This document shows positions 52,961 to 63,430 of a DNA stretch of 64,000 nt, one piece after another. The translations under genes and the position numbers were made by a program. The notes under the pieces were generated by a model that saw nothing but the letters and a program-made list of their open reading frames with translations, was not told the origin of the DNA and made no database searches. The stretch is from Marchantia polymorpha subsp. ruderalis (lineage: Eukaryota; Streptophyta; Marchantiopsida; Marchantiales; Marchantiaceae): the NCBI GenBank assembly GCA_037833965.1, contig AP031357.1, positions 8,948,001-9,012,000 of the forward strand, in the 5' to 3' direction. Position 1 is the stretch's first letter, and each line of letters begins with the position of its first letter.

Positions 52961-54235
52961 ACGCCGCCTTATCTGTGACGTGTCCTCTGCACAGACCTCG
53001 CAGCGGCGATTGGCTACCAATGCTTTGTGCTCCATACGCCGCTGGTTACGGGCTGCCACCTCGCCCACTGCAGACGTGTTCACTTGCGGTTACTTTCCGG
53101 TGTGGTCGCGGAGCTGTGGCCCCTACCTTATCCTACCTGGTGGGCCGATCCGCGAATCCCCTTGCCGGATCCTAATTTGTTCCCGCGGATGGCAGGAGAT
53201 GTCGGCTCCCCCAAGGTGCGCATAGTCTCGTGAGGTGCCCCATTCTGCTACTGCACTCCTGTTCGCGTGTGCTCGGCGGAGCTTGTTCTCACAGACTGTT
53301 TGTGTGTGTCCTAGGTGGGTGCAGGCTGCACGACGTTCGTACTTTGCCTCGTTTGTCATAGTTTGCAGGGGCCGACGATGTGCCACTATTTGTTGCTGCT
53401 GGTGATGCTTGGGGTTTCATGCGACGAGCGTTATTGTCCGTTGTTGATCGCGTAGCTTGTTGTACTCCGTTCCTGGCCGCTTGGCAGCATCGACGCCTAT
53501 TCCTCCTTTTCTTTGATGCTCGTGGTGCAGCTCCGCGGTTATTCTGCTCGCACGCATTATCTGCCTCTCCATCCTGGTTCTCGCCCGCGACCTGCCGATG
53601 ACCTCTGTGCATACTGTCCGCAAGCTGTCGATTCAGCTGATTCACGCTTCATCTTCCCCACCTTGACTGGTAGCTATTTCTCCCATAGTATACTGTCTTG
53701 TGTCCATTCCAGTTTATTGGCGATCTAGAGTTTCAACATCCTGAACGTATATTGTCCGCGACTGTCCGTACGAAGCCCGAGTTTAGTGCCCAGGTCTTAC
53801 AGTCTTTCCTCACTACCCTGTTCCTTCATATCGTGTTAGCGTGTGGTGCACCTAGCAGACACTTAGCCTTTTATCGCTTCCCTGCAGTTCCAAAATATTT
53901 ACTGGTAGACTATGATTCCACCATACCTCTAGTGAGGGGTGGTGTTTCGTTCAGTCCGATCGCTGCTCTCTCCGTGCAGAGAGCTTTCGATCCTCCTTCT
54001 GAACCTTCCGTTCTAGCTAACGTGTTTTTCAGCCAACGTTCAATTCTAGTGACTATAGACATAGCAATAGCACTTTGCAGGATGTTAGCTACCTCCAGCC
54101 ATTGTCTCTGTGGGGTATCAACACTTGATTCCTGCTGAGCCATAGGTGCCTACATATTTCAGACGTCAACATCCATTGTGCCGAGTTGTAACTGTTCTTC
54201 TTTTGGGCTAACCCTAATTCGATCAAGTGAAGGAA
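52961..54235. other. Unassigned GC-balanced DNA in the element zone
   Basis: Several frames up to about 146 codons occur on both strands (for example 53698-54138 +) but none shows a known domain. Codon patterns do not favour one strand. Probably decayed element sequence. Confidence 0.35.
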
Positions 54236-54345
54236 GGAGGTGGCCTTACCAAAAATTGATTGTTCCTTCATACCATGCCACCATCTCAGGTTTGCTGCTG
54301 TTTTCCACACCTCAGTCAAGTAATCTTGGTGAAATCTGCGTGAGA
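54236..54345 (-). repeat. About 110-bp repeat module, copy 1
   Basis: It matches 56,230-56,345 over about 110 bases: GGTGGCCTTACCAAAAAT, TTCCTTCATACCA, TGCTGTTTTCCACACCT, CAAGTAATCTTGGTGAAA. On the minus strand both copies read FHQDYLT.VWKTAANLRWW, then GMKE, so the module may be a decayed exon. The right end of the module recurs alone at about 51,267 and, shortened, at about 61,837. Confidence 0.65.
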
Positions 54346-54899
54346 CGCGCAGGGAAATCATATTTCGGCTCTTACAAAGAGAGGGAGAGAAGAAAAAGAG
54401 CACTGGGGCGAGGTACAAGCCACCCAGCCGCACCTGGAGCCGCACATGCGCAGCAGCCAGGCACAAGAGGGGACAGGGGGCGCACACACGGCCAGGCGCG
54501 GGCCAATCCTAGCTAGCAGACAAGGATGCAACCGGGGGCGATGCCGCACGGCACGCCGAGCGGTCGGAGAAGGATCCACATCACCTGCAAGGGTCAAAGT
54601 CACAGAAAGACGGGGCAGCAAGCATACAGGGGAGGGGGCCCACGAACCCCATCCCCAGGGTCAGGTTCGGCAATCATACTTATGCACAAGGGGCGAGAGT
54701 GGGAGAGAGGATGGAGTGTGTGTGAGCATAGGGGCCGCCTCTCGGTTCCTGTCATTGCAGCCCGGCAGCGGCAGAATGGAGTAGGAGAAAAGGTCGGAGC
54801 GTGCGCACGGAAGTGGGGAAGGCGAAGACGTTCATCGGCGAGGAAGCGGGAGCCGCAAGTGTCGTCGATGGCGGGAGTCGGAGTAGTCGGGGCGTTGGA

Positions 54900-55095
54900 G
54901 CAGCGTGGTCGGATCGGGTACGTGGTGCGTGGTCGGAATGAGGTATGTGGTCGGGTGTAGTACGTGGACGGACTGTGGTATGTGGTTCGTGGTACGAGAT
55001 ACGTGGTCGGGGTGGTTTACGTGGTCGGTCAGAGTACGTGGTCGGCCACTGGAACGTGGTGCGTGGTCTGCGAAGCGTGGTACTTGGTCGGGGAG
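54900..55095. repeat. GTACGTGGTCGG-type minisatellite
   Basis: About ten imperfect units built on (G)TACGTGGTCGG and (G)TATGTGGT occur in 190 bases, with 12-20 base spacing and interruptions. The surrounding DNA is strongly G-rich on the + strand. Confidence 0.65.
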
Positions 55096-56229
55096 AGAGC
55101 AACGTCGTCAAAGAGGACCTGTGCAGAGCTGGCGGGCGTTGGAGGTGAGGCAGCCGAGGTGGTAGTGGGGGATGGTTCGTCGGTGACAGAGGGGGCGAGG
55201 TGGACAGAGGGGGAGGAGGGGGGCGTGGCAGTCGAAGGGGCCACGTCGATAGAGAATGGGGTGCAGGTGATCATTGGCCAGTAGTTGCCGGCCAATGGGG
55301 ACCAGGGTCAACTCATGCGGGTGGACTCTAACAGGGGTAGCCCTATCCGTAGGGAGAGAGAGCCACGGGGGGACAAGGACCTCCGGGCCGCTGCTCGGAC
55401 CAGCGGTCAAGAGGGGAGGGTAGGTTCGGGCCGGAGAGCTGGCTCGGGGGAGCGACACGCGTGGCGTCAGAAAGGTCTGAGGCTAGGGTCGCATAAAGGC
55501 CACAGCGGCCCATAAACCGTCCGCGACAGCGACCCTCCGCGGGGAATAATTCGGGAGGGGGGCGTACCGGGCCGGAGGGGGCCACGTGGATGGGGGCCGG
55601 GAGGCCCCGCCGTCAGTAGGGAATGAGAGCAGGTCGGACCTGGGGGAGGGGGGAGATGAGGACAGCGTGGTGGGGGGGGGGTGAGCCCCCACGCCCAGAT
55701 CCGCGGCCGAGGTCACGGGAGGGGGGGGGGGGGACACCTGTCCAGGACAAGGGGATCCAGGCCCCGACCAGGGGGTGGTCGGTACGGGAGGACCGGACCT
55801 CCCACTAACGGTTAGTGGCAGGTCCTATCCAAGAGGGAGGGGGGTGGGGGGGCGTCGGATGGGCCAAGTGGTGCAAGGCGGCGCCCGGATCGACGGCAGC
55901 AAAGGGAGTGGAGCCGGGAGGAGCGAGAGCCTGGAGGGGATGTGCGTCGGGTACAATTTGACGGTGGATGGGTCCCGGCCGGGGGCCACTTGTGACAGCG
56001 GGGAGTGGCAACGCCGGTCGGAGGGGTATATTATCTCGGAGCAGAGGCAAAAAGGTCGTAGGAGCACGAGGCAAATCGGGTGTGAGGCAGTAGACGAGCG
56101 AGCGGAGAGGAAGGTGACAGACCGGGAGGGGTGAGACGGGTTTCGAGCGAGCGAGGTGGGGGGTGACAGTTTGGGAGGTGGGGGGTGTGACAGTGACAGT
56201 TTTTGTGTGGGTGCATTTCCAACGAGGAG
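55096..56229. other. Strongly G-rich strand-biased region
   Basis: The + strand is dominated by G runs, including 10 G at 55,672-55,681 and 13 G at 55,721-55,733. Long frames on both strands here reflect composition. No gene was recognised. The runs could form G-quadruplexes. Confidence 0.5.
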
Positions 56230-56345
56230 AACACGAGGTGGCCTTACCAAAAATCGACTATTCCTTCATACCAGGCCACCATCTCAAGTTCGCTGCTGTT
56301 TTCCACACCTGAGTCAGGTAATCTTGGTGAAAGCCGCTGAGAGCG
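56230..56345 (-). repeat. About 110-bp repeat module, copy 2
   Basis: Same module as 54,236-54,345, continuing into GCTGAGAGCGGGCTGATCCATTTTCTG, which is also found (GTTGAGAGCGGGCAGATCAATTTTCTG) at about 51,286-51,312. Confidence 0.65.
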
Positions 56346-57445
56346 GGCTGATCCATTTTCTGAGTCAACGACGCTAAAAAGCTCAAAGGTACAATGCAAC
56401 ACCCCCAGGCACACACTGGCGCACACCAGCAGCCTGCAAGGAGGCAAAACAGCACAGGCACAGCCCTGTGCAAGCTAACAGCATACCTAGCAGAACATCC
56501 ATAACTGGGCGGGTGAAGCACACCCACCAGTCAATACACGTCCACACACGCCGTCCATGGTAACCTGCACAGAGAAAGCCGAACAATAGGGGGCCTTGAC
56601 CACCTCTAAGTATGGGTTCACGTCCCCACCTCAAAGAACATCATAAGAAGCTTTTAGCATTACATCGGGTAAGAAGGAAAAGGAGAGTGGGAGAATTGGG
56701 CGAACTGTAGGTTCCATCAGTTAGTTGTGCCCTTGTCCATTATTTGTTGTCATGGTTCCGTTGTGTGCTGCAGTGCTGGTCGAGTATTTCTAGTGGTCCC
56801 TCCTTCTGTCCCTATCTGCTCCACCCGGATTTCTCGTTCCCTGCCCGTGTATGCAAGCCAGGTGCCTAACCCTAATTTTGCGCCGAAATTAGCGCTCTGA
56901 ACCCTAATCAAGCTTAGTCCATTATGCCATGCGATGCTAACAGCGCGGCCCGGGGGGACGATTAGCCGGGTTAATAACGACTTCCAGAACCTTTGTACCC
57001 GGCCGGATTTGCTTTACCCCTGCTAGCCGAGATTTTCGGCGTTTTATGTGGTGCCAGGTGGTGGGCGCCGAACCCTAACCCTGATCGTTATGAAGGTTTC
57101 TCTCCTGCGCCAACGGCGCATCTCCGAAGGCGCACTCCAGGTCAGAAGCATTCAAAGGTCCTTGCCGGCTTCTGACGTCTTCAGCGACATCTCCTCCGGA
57201 GGTGTCTGTGCCGAAAGCGTACCTTCCCTACGCGCCGGAGGCGCGTGGGTAAAGACAACTCAGCAAAGGAGCTGTTGCCGAAGGCGTTTGGCGCCGTTGC
57301 GCCCAACTCCGTGATTCTTCGTGACCCGCGATCTCCTCAATTCACTCTATTTAACGTACCATTTCCCAACTACAGATACTACTTCGGTACTTCTTTTTCA
57401 AAATTGTTTAAATTCCGCGAAAAAAACAAAAAGTGTGTTACCACA
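56346..57445 (-). mobile_element. Probable 3' LTR of the second gypsy element
   Basis: The LTR starts at 57,445 on the minus strand with TGTGGTAACACAC, directly after a purine-rich tract (GAGGAGGGGGGGCA, 57,446-57,459). Within it are a TATA-like GTTAAATAG box near 57,350, several GCCGAAGGCG-type microhairpins (57,110-57,300) and telobox-like ACCCTAA motifs at about 56,863, 56,900 and 57,072. Its far end is not fixed because no second full LTR is present; the given end is a guess at the repeat module border. Confidence 0.5.
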
Positions 57446-60400
57446 TGCCCCCCCTCCTCAATTGTGAGCGCCCACGCGAACATTTACACGTGGTATTTCT
57501 TCAGACGCCACCCGTTTACGCAGGTGCCTAGCCATTTCCCTATCAATTCTGCGAGCTGGATCGAGCCATTCGAGAAAACTTCGATCACCTTGTAGGGCCC
57601 CATCCATCTCAAGTGTAGCTTGCCTGGAAATCGAGCATGTCTGCTGTCATAGAGCAGGGCCAAGTCGCCCTTCTGTAGTAATACTGGCCTGATCCTCCGA
57701 TCGTACTTCTCCTTCCGTCTGAGCTGCAGTTGTTTTGTTCGATCTTCCGCCTCTTGACGTCCCTCTTCCAGCACCATGACTTCTTGCAGTCGATAGATCT
57801 GACTGTCTTCCGCATCAAGCCTCCTCTTATCTAAGGTTCGCTGTGTGGGTATCTCGAATTTGATAGGTAATATCGGATGCTGCCCATATACCAGAAAGTA
57901 AGGCGTCTGTCGGGTGGTGACTTTCTCTGCAGTTCGATATGCCCATAAAGCGGCTGGTAACTTGGTGTCCCAGTCGTGCGCATGGTTCACAGTCACTTTG
58001 AGGAGTATCTTGCACAACAATCCATTGGACTTCTCTGTCAGACCATTCGCCTTGGGATTGTATGGGGTAGTCTTCCGATGTTTAATCTGGAAGTGCTGCG
58101 TCAGGTTCTCTATCACCTGGTTCAAAAAGTGGATTCCTCTGTCACTGACGATCTCTAGTGGACACCCGTAGCGTGTGATGATCGATTCGAATAAGAAGGT
58201 TGCTACTGTCGCTGCGTCGTCCTTCCGTGTAGCCTCGGCCTCTACCATCTTGGTCGCATAGTCCGTGGCTACCAATATGTAGCGCCTGCGAGTGTGTCTA
58301 GTGACAGGTTGTATGGGTCCTACGAAGTCGATTCCCCATTTTTCAAATGGTGCCAAGGGCATGATCGGTGTTAGAGGCCATCTTGTGGTGGGTGTTGGTC
58401 TTCCCGTCCTCTGGCAGCTATCACATTTGCGAATGCAATCGTGTACATCTTTAAACATCGTCGGCCACCAGTATCCTGCATTCACAATTTTGGTCACCGT
58501 ATTCCTGGTGGCGTAATGACCACCAGCGTCTTCTGTGTGCATTGCTCTAAAAACACGTGGAACTTCGGACTCCTCTAAGCACCTACACAGCCTCTCATCT
58601 GCCATCTTCTTGAATAAGACTCCCTGTTGGAGCTGGTAAGGTCCAGCTTTATGCACGAAGACTGTTCGCTGCTCAACATCCAATCCTTCCGGACATTGGA
58701 GTGTGAGCAGAAACCTGTACAGGTCCGCATACCTAGACTCATGGCTGGCGGACAACTGAAAAAGTTGTTCGTCGGGGAAATCATCCACTACTTCTTCTTC
58801 TATGGATTCGGTCCATAGTCTGGAGAGGTAGTCCGCGTTTTCGTGGTGAGCGCCCTTCCTAGTCTGCACAGTGTAGGTGAATTCCTGCAGCAGTAGTACC
58901 CACCTAGCAATACGTCCGGACAGATCCGCCTTCTTCACTAGGTGCTGTAATGCGTAGTGATCCACATGAAACACAAACTCATAGCAGATCAAATAATGCC
59001 TGAACTTCTTACAGGAGTATACCATTCCCAACGCCTCCCTCTCAGTTGTTGTGTACTTCTTCTCTGCTATTGACAACTGACGGCTCGCGAAGTAAATCGG
59101 GTAGTCCTTCTTGTTGTCATCCTTCTGACTGGGAACTACTCCAATTGCAAATGCCGACGTGTCTACATAGACATGGAAGGGTCGGTTCCAATCTGGGCTT
59201 CTCAGAACCGGAGCGGTCGTCAGCTTAGCTTTGAGTGCTTCAAAGGCTAGCTGTTGCTCCTTGCCCCACACATAGGGCTCCTCCTTCTTAAGCAGCTTTG
59301 TCAGATCGGCTGCCAAGATTGCGTACATATTTATGAACCTTCTGTAATAGCCCACATGGCCAAGAAAGGCTCTCAACTCGCGCAGGTTCGTCGGCGGCTG
59401 AAGTTCGAGAATAACCTGTTGACATCCACCGCAATGCCGTCGGACGAAACTCTGTGCCCCAGCAGAATCCCGCTGGTCATAAAGAAAAAACACTTCTCAA
59501 GGTGCAAGGACAAGCTGCTTTCCCGACATCGCTCAAACGTCTGCCGAAGGTGGCTAAGGTGCTCCGACCTCTTACCGAAGACACAGAAGTCATCGATGAA
59601 AATTTTCAGGAACTTTCTCAGCTGCTCTTGGAAGATATTTGTCATCATCCGCTGGAACGTAGCCGGCGCGTTGTACAACCCGAAAGGCATCTTGTGGTAA
59701 GCGTAGGTTCCCCAGTCAATCGTGAAGGTCGTTTTGTCCTTGTCTTGTTCTCTGATGGACACCTGGTTGTATCCGAAGAACTCGTCTAGAAAACTGTAGC
59801 ACTCATGCCCTGCGACATGATCCAATATGGCGTCCGTAAAAGGGAGAGGGTGATGGTCCTTGCGCGTTGCTGCGTTTAGCTTTCGGAAGTCCTGGCACAC
59901 CCGAATCTTACCTATCAGTTTCTTGGGCACGATTACAATTGGCGAGACCCACTCGCTACTGAGTACCGGGTAAATGATCCCCGTGCTCAGATACTTATCG
60001 ATTTCGTCCTTCACCAACAATGAATATTTCGGGTTGAGCCTGTATTGGCGTTGGCGTACCGGAACTGCATCGTCCAACAAGTCGATCCTGTGCTCTCCAT
60101 ACCTTGCAGGTATGCCTTTCATATCTTCAATCTTCCATGCGAAGACATCCTCATACTGGCGAAAAAACGCCTGTAGCCTCCTCAATTCTTCTTCTTGCAC
60201 CTGGCTTGACACCTTCAAGCCTTTGTCTGGACTGAACTGCACTTCGCAACAGTCACTTGGATCGACAATCCCTTCTGTGTGACTGATCTCGCTTCTGCCC
60301 AGTCCCACTTTCAATTGCTATTCGTCGTCCGGATGCATATCGTCCCCTTCCTCCTCAATGGATCAGCAAGTGACGTATCCCACAAACTCATCTGACATCT

Positions 60401-61790
60401 CTGTATCTGAAGAGTACGATGAGTTGCTCTCCCCTCCAGACGTGTAACCTGAGCTGGTCGATGGGGTTTTGCCCTCGTGTGGTACCTTGATCCATGGCAC
60501 GGTAATGACAGTCGTAAGGTCCGGAGGGTTTCGGAACTGCAATCTCTTCCTCCTCCAGTCACACCTTGCTTTGGCGTCGTATAGCCAAGGTCTGCCAAGC
60601 AGCACATCGTAACCTTTCTTCATCAAGTGCTGCAATACTATGTATGATAGTTGAAAGTCTACTCCTCCAATGTTGATTCGCACATTGCGCAACATGCCCA
60701 GCGGCATTCTGCGCGTTTGATCGCCCATCCGCAACACTCTGGTTGTAGGCTCGAAGGTCTAGAACCCCAAGGAGTTCGCCGTCTCCTCCGTCATGATGTT
60801 AACGCCCGAACCGGAGTCCACTGGTAAGTTCTGTATGACGCACCCTCCGATCTCCACTTCGATCTCCGGAGGTCCTAGGTCTCCTCCCTCCACTCTGTAC
60901 ACCGCCGGAAGCTTCCCTTTTCGGGGTTTGCGCGGCCGGCGCAGCGAAAGCATCAGCATCTTGCGGTACGTCTTATTATCCTCCAACAGCTGGTTGAAGG
61001 AAATATTTGCCCTCTGTCTCCCTATGTCCTCCACTATGTCGTAAGGGATGCTTGAGGTTCACAGCCGCCGCCCTTCCAGCAGTTGCCATCGGAAGTGGCG
61101 TTGAGAGCCTAGCCGCCCTCCGGTCGTCTGATATCGCTCCGGCGCTCAATGCTTCCTTGATGAGGTGGCTTACCTCATCCTTCATGTCCGGAAGGTAGTT
61201 GCGATTCCGGACCTCGTCTGAGGTCCCGTCCGCCTTCTCCGAGGTTTAGCGCCGACTGGATGTTCCGCATCGCCGGAGGCGTACCCGGTGTTTTGCTTCG
61301 GCTAGACTTCTCCTCCGCTTTAGACTTCCGTCCCTCTGCCTTACAGTCGAGTCGGCGAGTGTCTTTGTGGTCCTCTCCCCGCCTTTTCGAACTTCGGGTC
61401 TCTACCCGTCCGCACATCACTTCTTCCTTCGGCCACACTTCGTCTTCTTCAGTTGAGTCCGAGCCCAGGTCTACCTGATTGACCTGCACATCTTCCTTGA
61501 CAGGTGGCGTCACGAAACGCACGGTTGGCCTGGCGATTGGTGGCTGGTCACATTCGACCGTCGTGTGTCCTACCTTCCTGTAGTTGCTGCACGTCGGTAC
61601 ATACCTAGTTTGTTTCTTCGGGTGGGGGCAGCTCGGCGAGTAGTGTTGATCAGTGCGGGGCTTCATTTGAACATAGTGGGTCCGATGGCCGAGAGTCTGC
61701 CATCCTGTCCCGCGAGCGTGCCCACCTCGAGCTCCATGGAGATCGGGAGATGATCCGAGAGTGTGTTTCCGGCATGATGCCGGAAACACA
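57446..61790 (-). mobile_element. Second Ty3/gypsy element, 5'-truncated
   Basis: In minus order: a Cys/His knuckle-like CSNYRKVGHTTVEC (end of gag, about 61.6 kb), an aspartic protease with NLPVDSGSGVNIM (about 60.8 kb), RT with HHPLPFTDAILDHVAGHECY and FIDDFCVFG (about 60.0-59.55 kb), RNase H with TEREALGMVY and HVDHYALQHL (about 59.2-58.8 kb), then integrase with the CDSCQR zinc part, KWGIDFVGP, IVSDRGIHF and NGLTEKSN (about 58.6-57.7 kb). The RNase H and integrase part is one long open frame. Most of gag, the leader and the 5' LTR are missing beyond 61,790. It appears broken, with a few breaks plus the truncation. It is a different family from the 38.6-46.3 kb element. Confidence 0.9.
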
Positions 61791-61795
61791 CTCTC
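61757..61795. repeat. 39-bp perfect palindrome at the edge of the second gypsy element
   Basis: GAGAGTGTGTTTCCGGCAT, one central G, then ATGCCGGAAACACACTCTC, giving 19-bp arms without mismatch. It lies exactly where gypsy-like sequence gives way to unrelated AT-rich DNA. Confidence 0.9.
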
Positions 61796-61944
61796 ATTAA
61801 CAACATTAACACAACATTAACCGCCGCAAGCTACCTCAGTCAAGTAATCTTTGAGACAAACATATGACTACTGGTAGAATCAACCTGCAAAGCATAATCT
61901 TTGAGACAAGCATATGATTCTTAGTAGGATCAAGATAAACAATT
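61796..61944. repeat. Short tandem repeats beside the palindrome
   Basis: Three spaced AACATTAAC-type units (61,796-61,822) are followed by a two-copy 50-bp direct repeat starting TAATCTTTGAGACAA at 61,845 and 61,895, each with CATATGA and a TAGNATCAA end. Just before it, CTCAGTCAAGTAATCTT recalls the module at 54.3 and 56.3 kb. Confidence 0.65.
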
Positions 61945-63430
61945 TTTGCGCCAGTATTCAAGTATTAAGAAAAGAAAGGAGAATTAAATTATCTTCACAT
62001 AATTATATGCATCTTTAAACAAAATTAGCCGAAAATAAATTGCTCTAAAATTGTTTTAAAATTTGTGTCATTTGAGCTGCCACAAAAAATAATCACTACA
62101 TTGATATTCTTGACAGACGGCTAAGAATGAGGTCAATTCCATCTCAGGTACACATCGCTTCAACAATATATTCTATAACTGTTTCTGAAAAATCTATGTC
62201 CTATCACAAAAAAATATATATCATTCATATTTTTTTTATTCCTATGTTATTTTATCTATTTTACTTCTAGTTGTTGAATCCTCAATAATTTTACAATGTG
62301 TTCATATCATTTTGTTTGAACAATCACTGTCAAAAAATTCTCATCTTTCAGTGTGTTATCTATAATGCTGGAGGCAACTTCTCCCGATACACTAGTCAAG
62401 TGATAAGTTTGCAAATGTATCCATTTTGGCTTGTACTTCACTGTGTAATCAAAATATTATAATAGTAAGATCCATTTAACTTATCTTCCATTCAATTTTG
62501 ATTAGTTAACCACTAGCGCCAAAATTTCATTATATATGTTTTGAAAATCTTATCATTTTGATGCTAAGAATTGAATTTTATCTCATTTTTTGTTTTGTAT
62601 TTTTCCATCTTGTGTCTTAACATTTTTTTAAATAATTTCAATTTAACCCATGTTATGTATAAAAAAATTGTTCATTACTAACATATTTTTATTATTCTTA
62701 ACAAAAATTTATGTTTCAAATCTATCATGAAATGATACAAAATGTAAATATTCTTTACATCAAAAATTAAATAACTTAAATTTATATTAAGATGAATTGC
62801 AGTTGAGTACCTAATGTGAGCAAATGACTAATTTCACATGAGTTCTTCATATTTAATAAATTTTTTTCCAATTTAGTACTATATTTTATAATATTTTTAT
62901 TATAAATTTTCAATTTAATATTATTTTTTGTTATTTTTAATATTTTATTTTTTTAATTCTAATTTGAGTTGTAACATGTATGTGTGTGTGTTTTTTACTA
63001 TGTATGTTCAAGAAATAATTGATCTATATATATTATATGTTATAATATCTATGATAGATTGAGATGTTTGTGTTCTCATTAATTTTAACCCGTTTGGAAA
63101 CAATAGATGATAGATTTTTTGACAATATTTTGTTTTTTTAATATTTAATTATTTTTTATACTTTTTTCAATGTAATTCTTTTTAAACTTGGTTGTTTTTT
63201 TTCCGTTTATTTGGTTCCTAGTAATGTTCTTATGGTAACCAAGCTTGCATATTCTCGTTCCGGTATATTTTTATATCTAAACATACCTTATTGTCCCTAG
63301 AACGTTACATTTGAACATGGTTAGTTATTTCTTGCACACCTAGCTGGAATATTTATATACTTTGTTTTAGTATATAGGTTGGACAAATCTAATTTCACAT
63401 GAGAATGTATAAATGTACAACCGAAAATTT
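61945..63430. other. AT-rich intergenic block
   Basis: About 1.5 kb of AT-rich DNA with long T runs and no frame of note. It is similar in character to 22.95-24.14 kb and 28.9-31.2 kb. No gene or RNA was seen. Confidence 0.55.
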
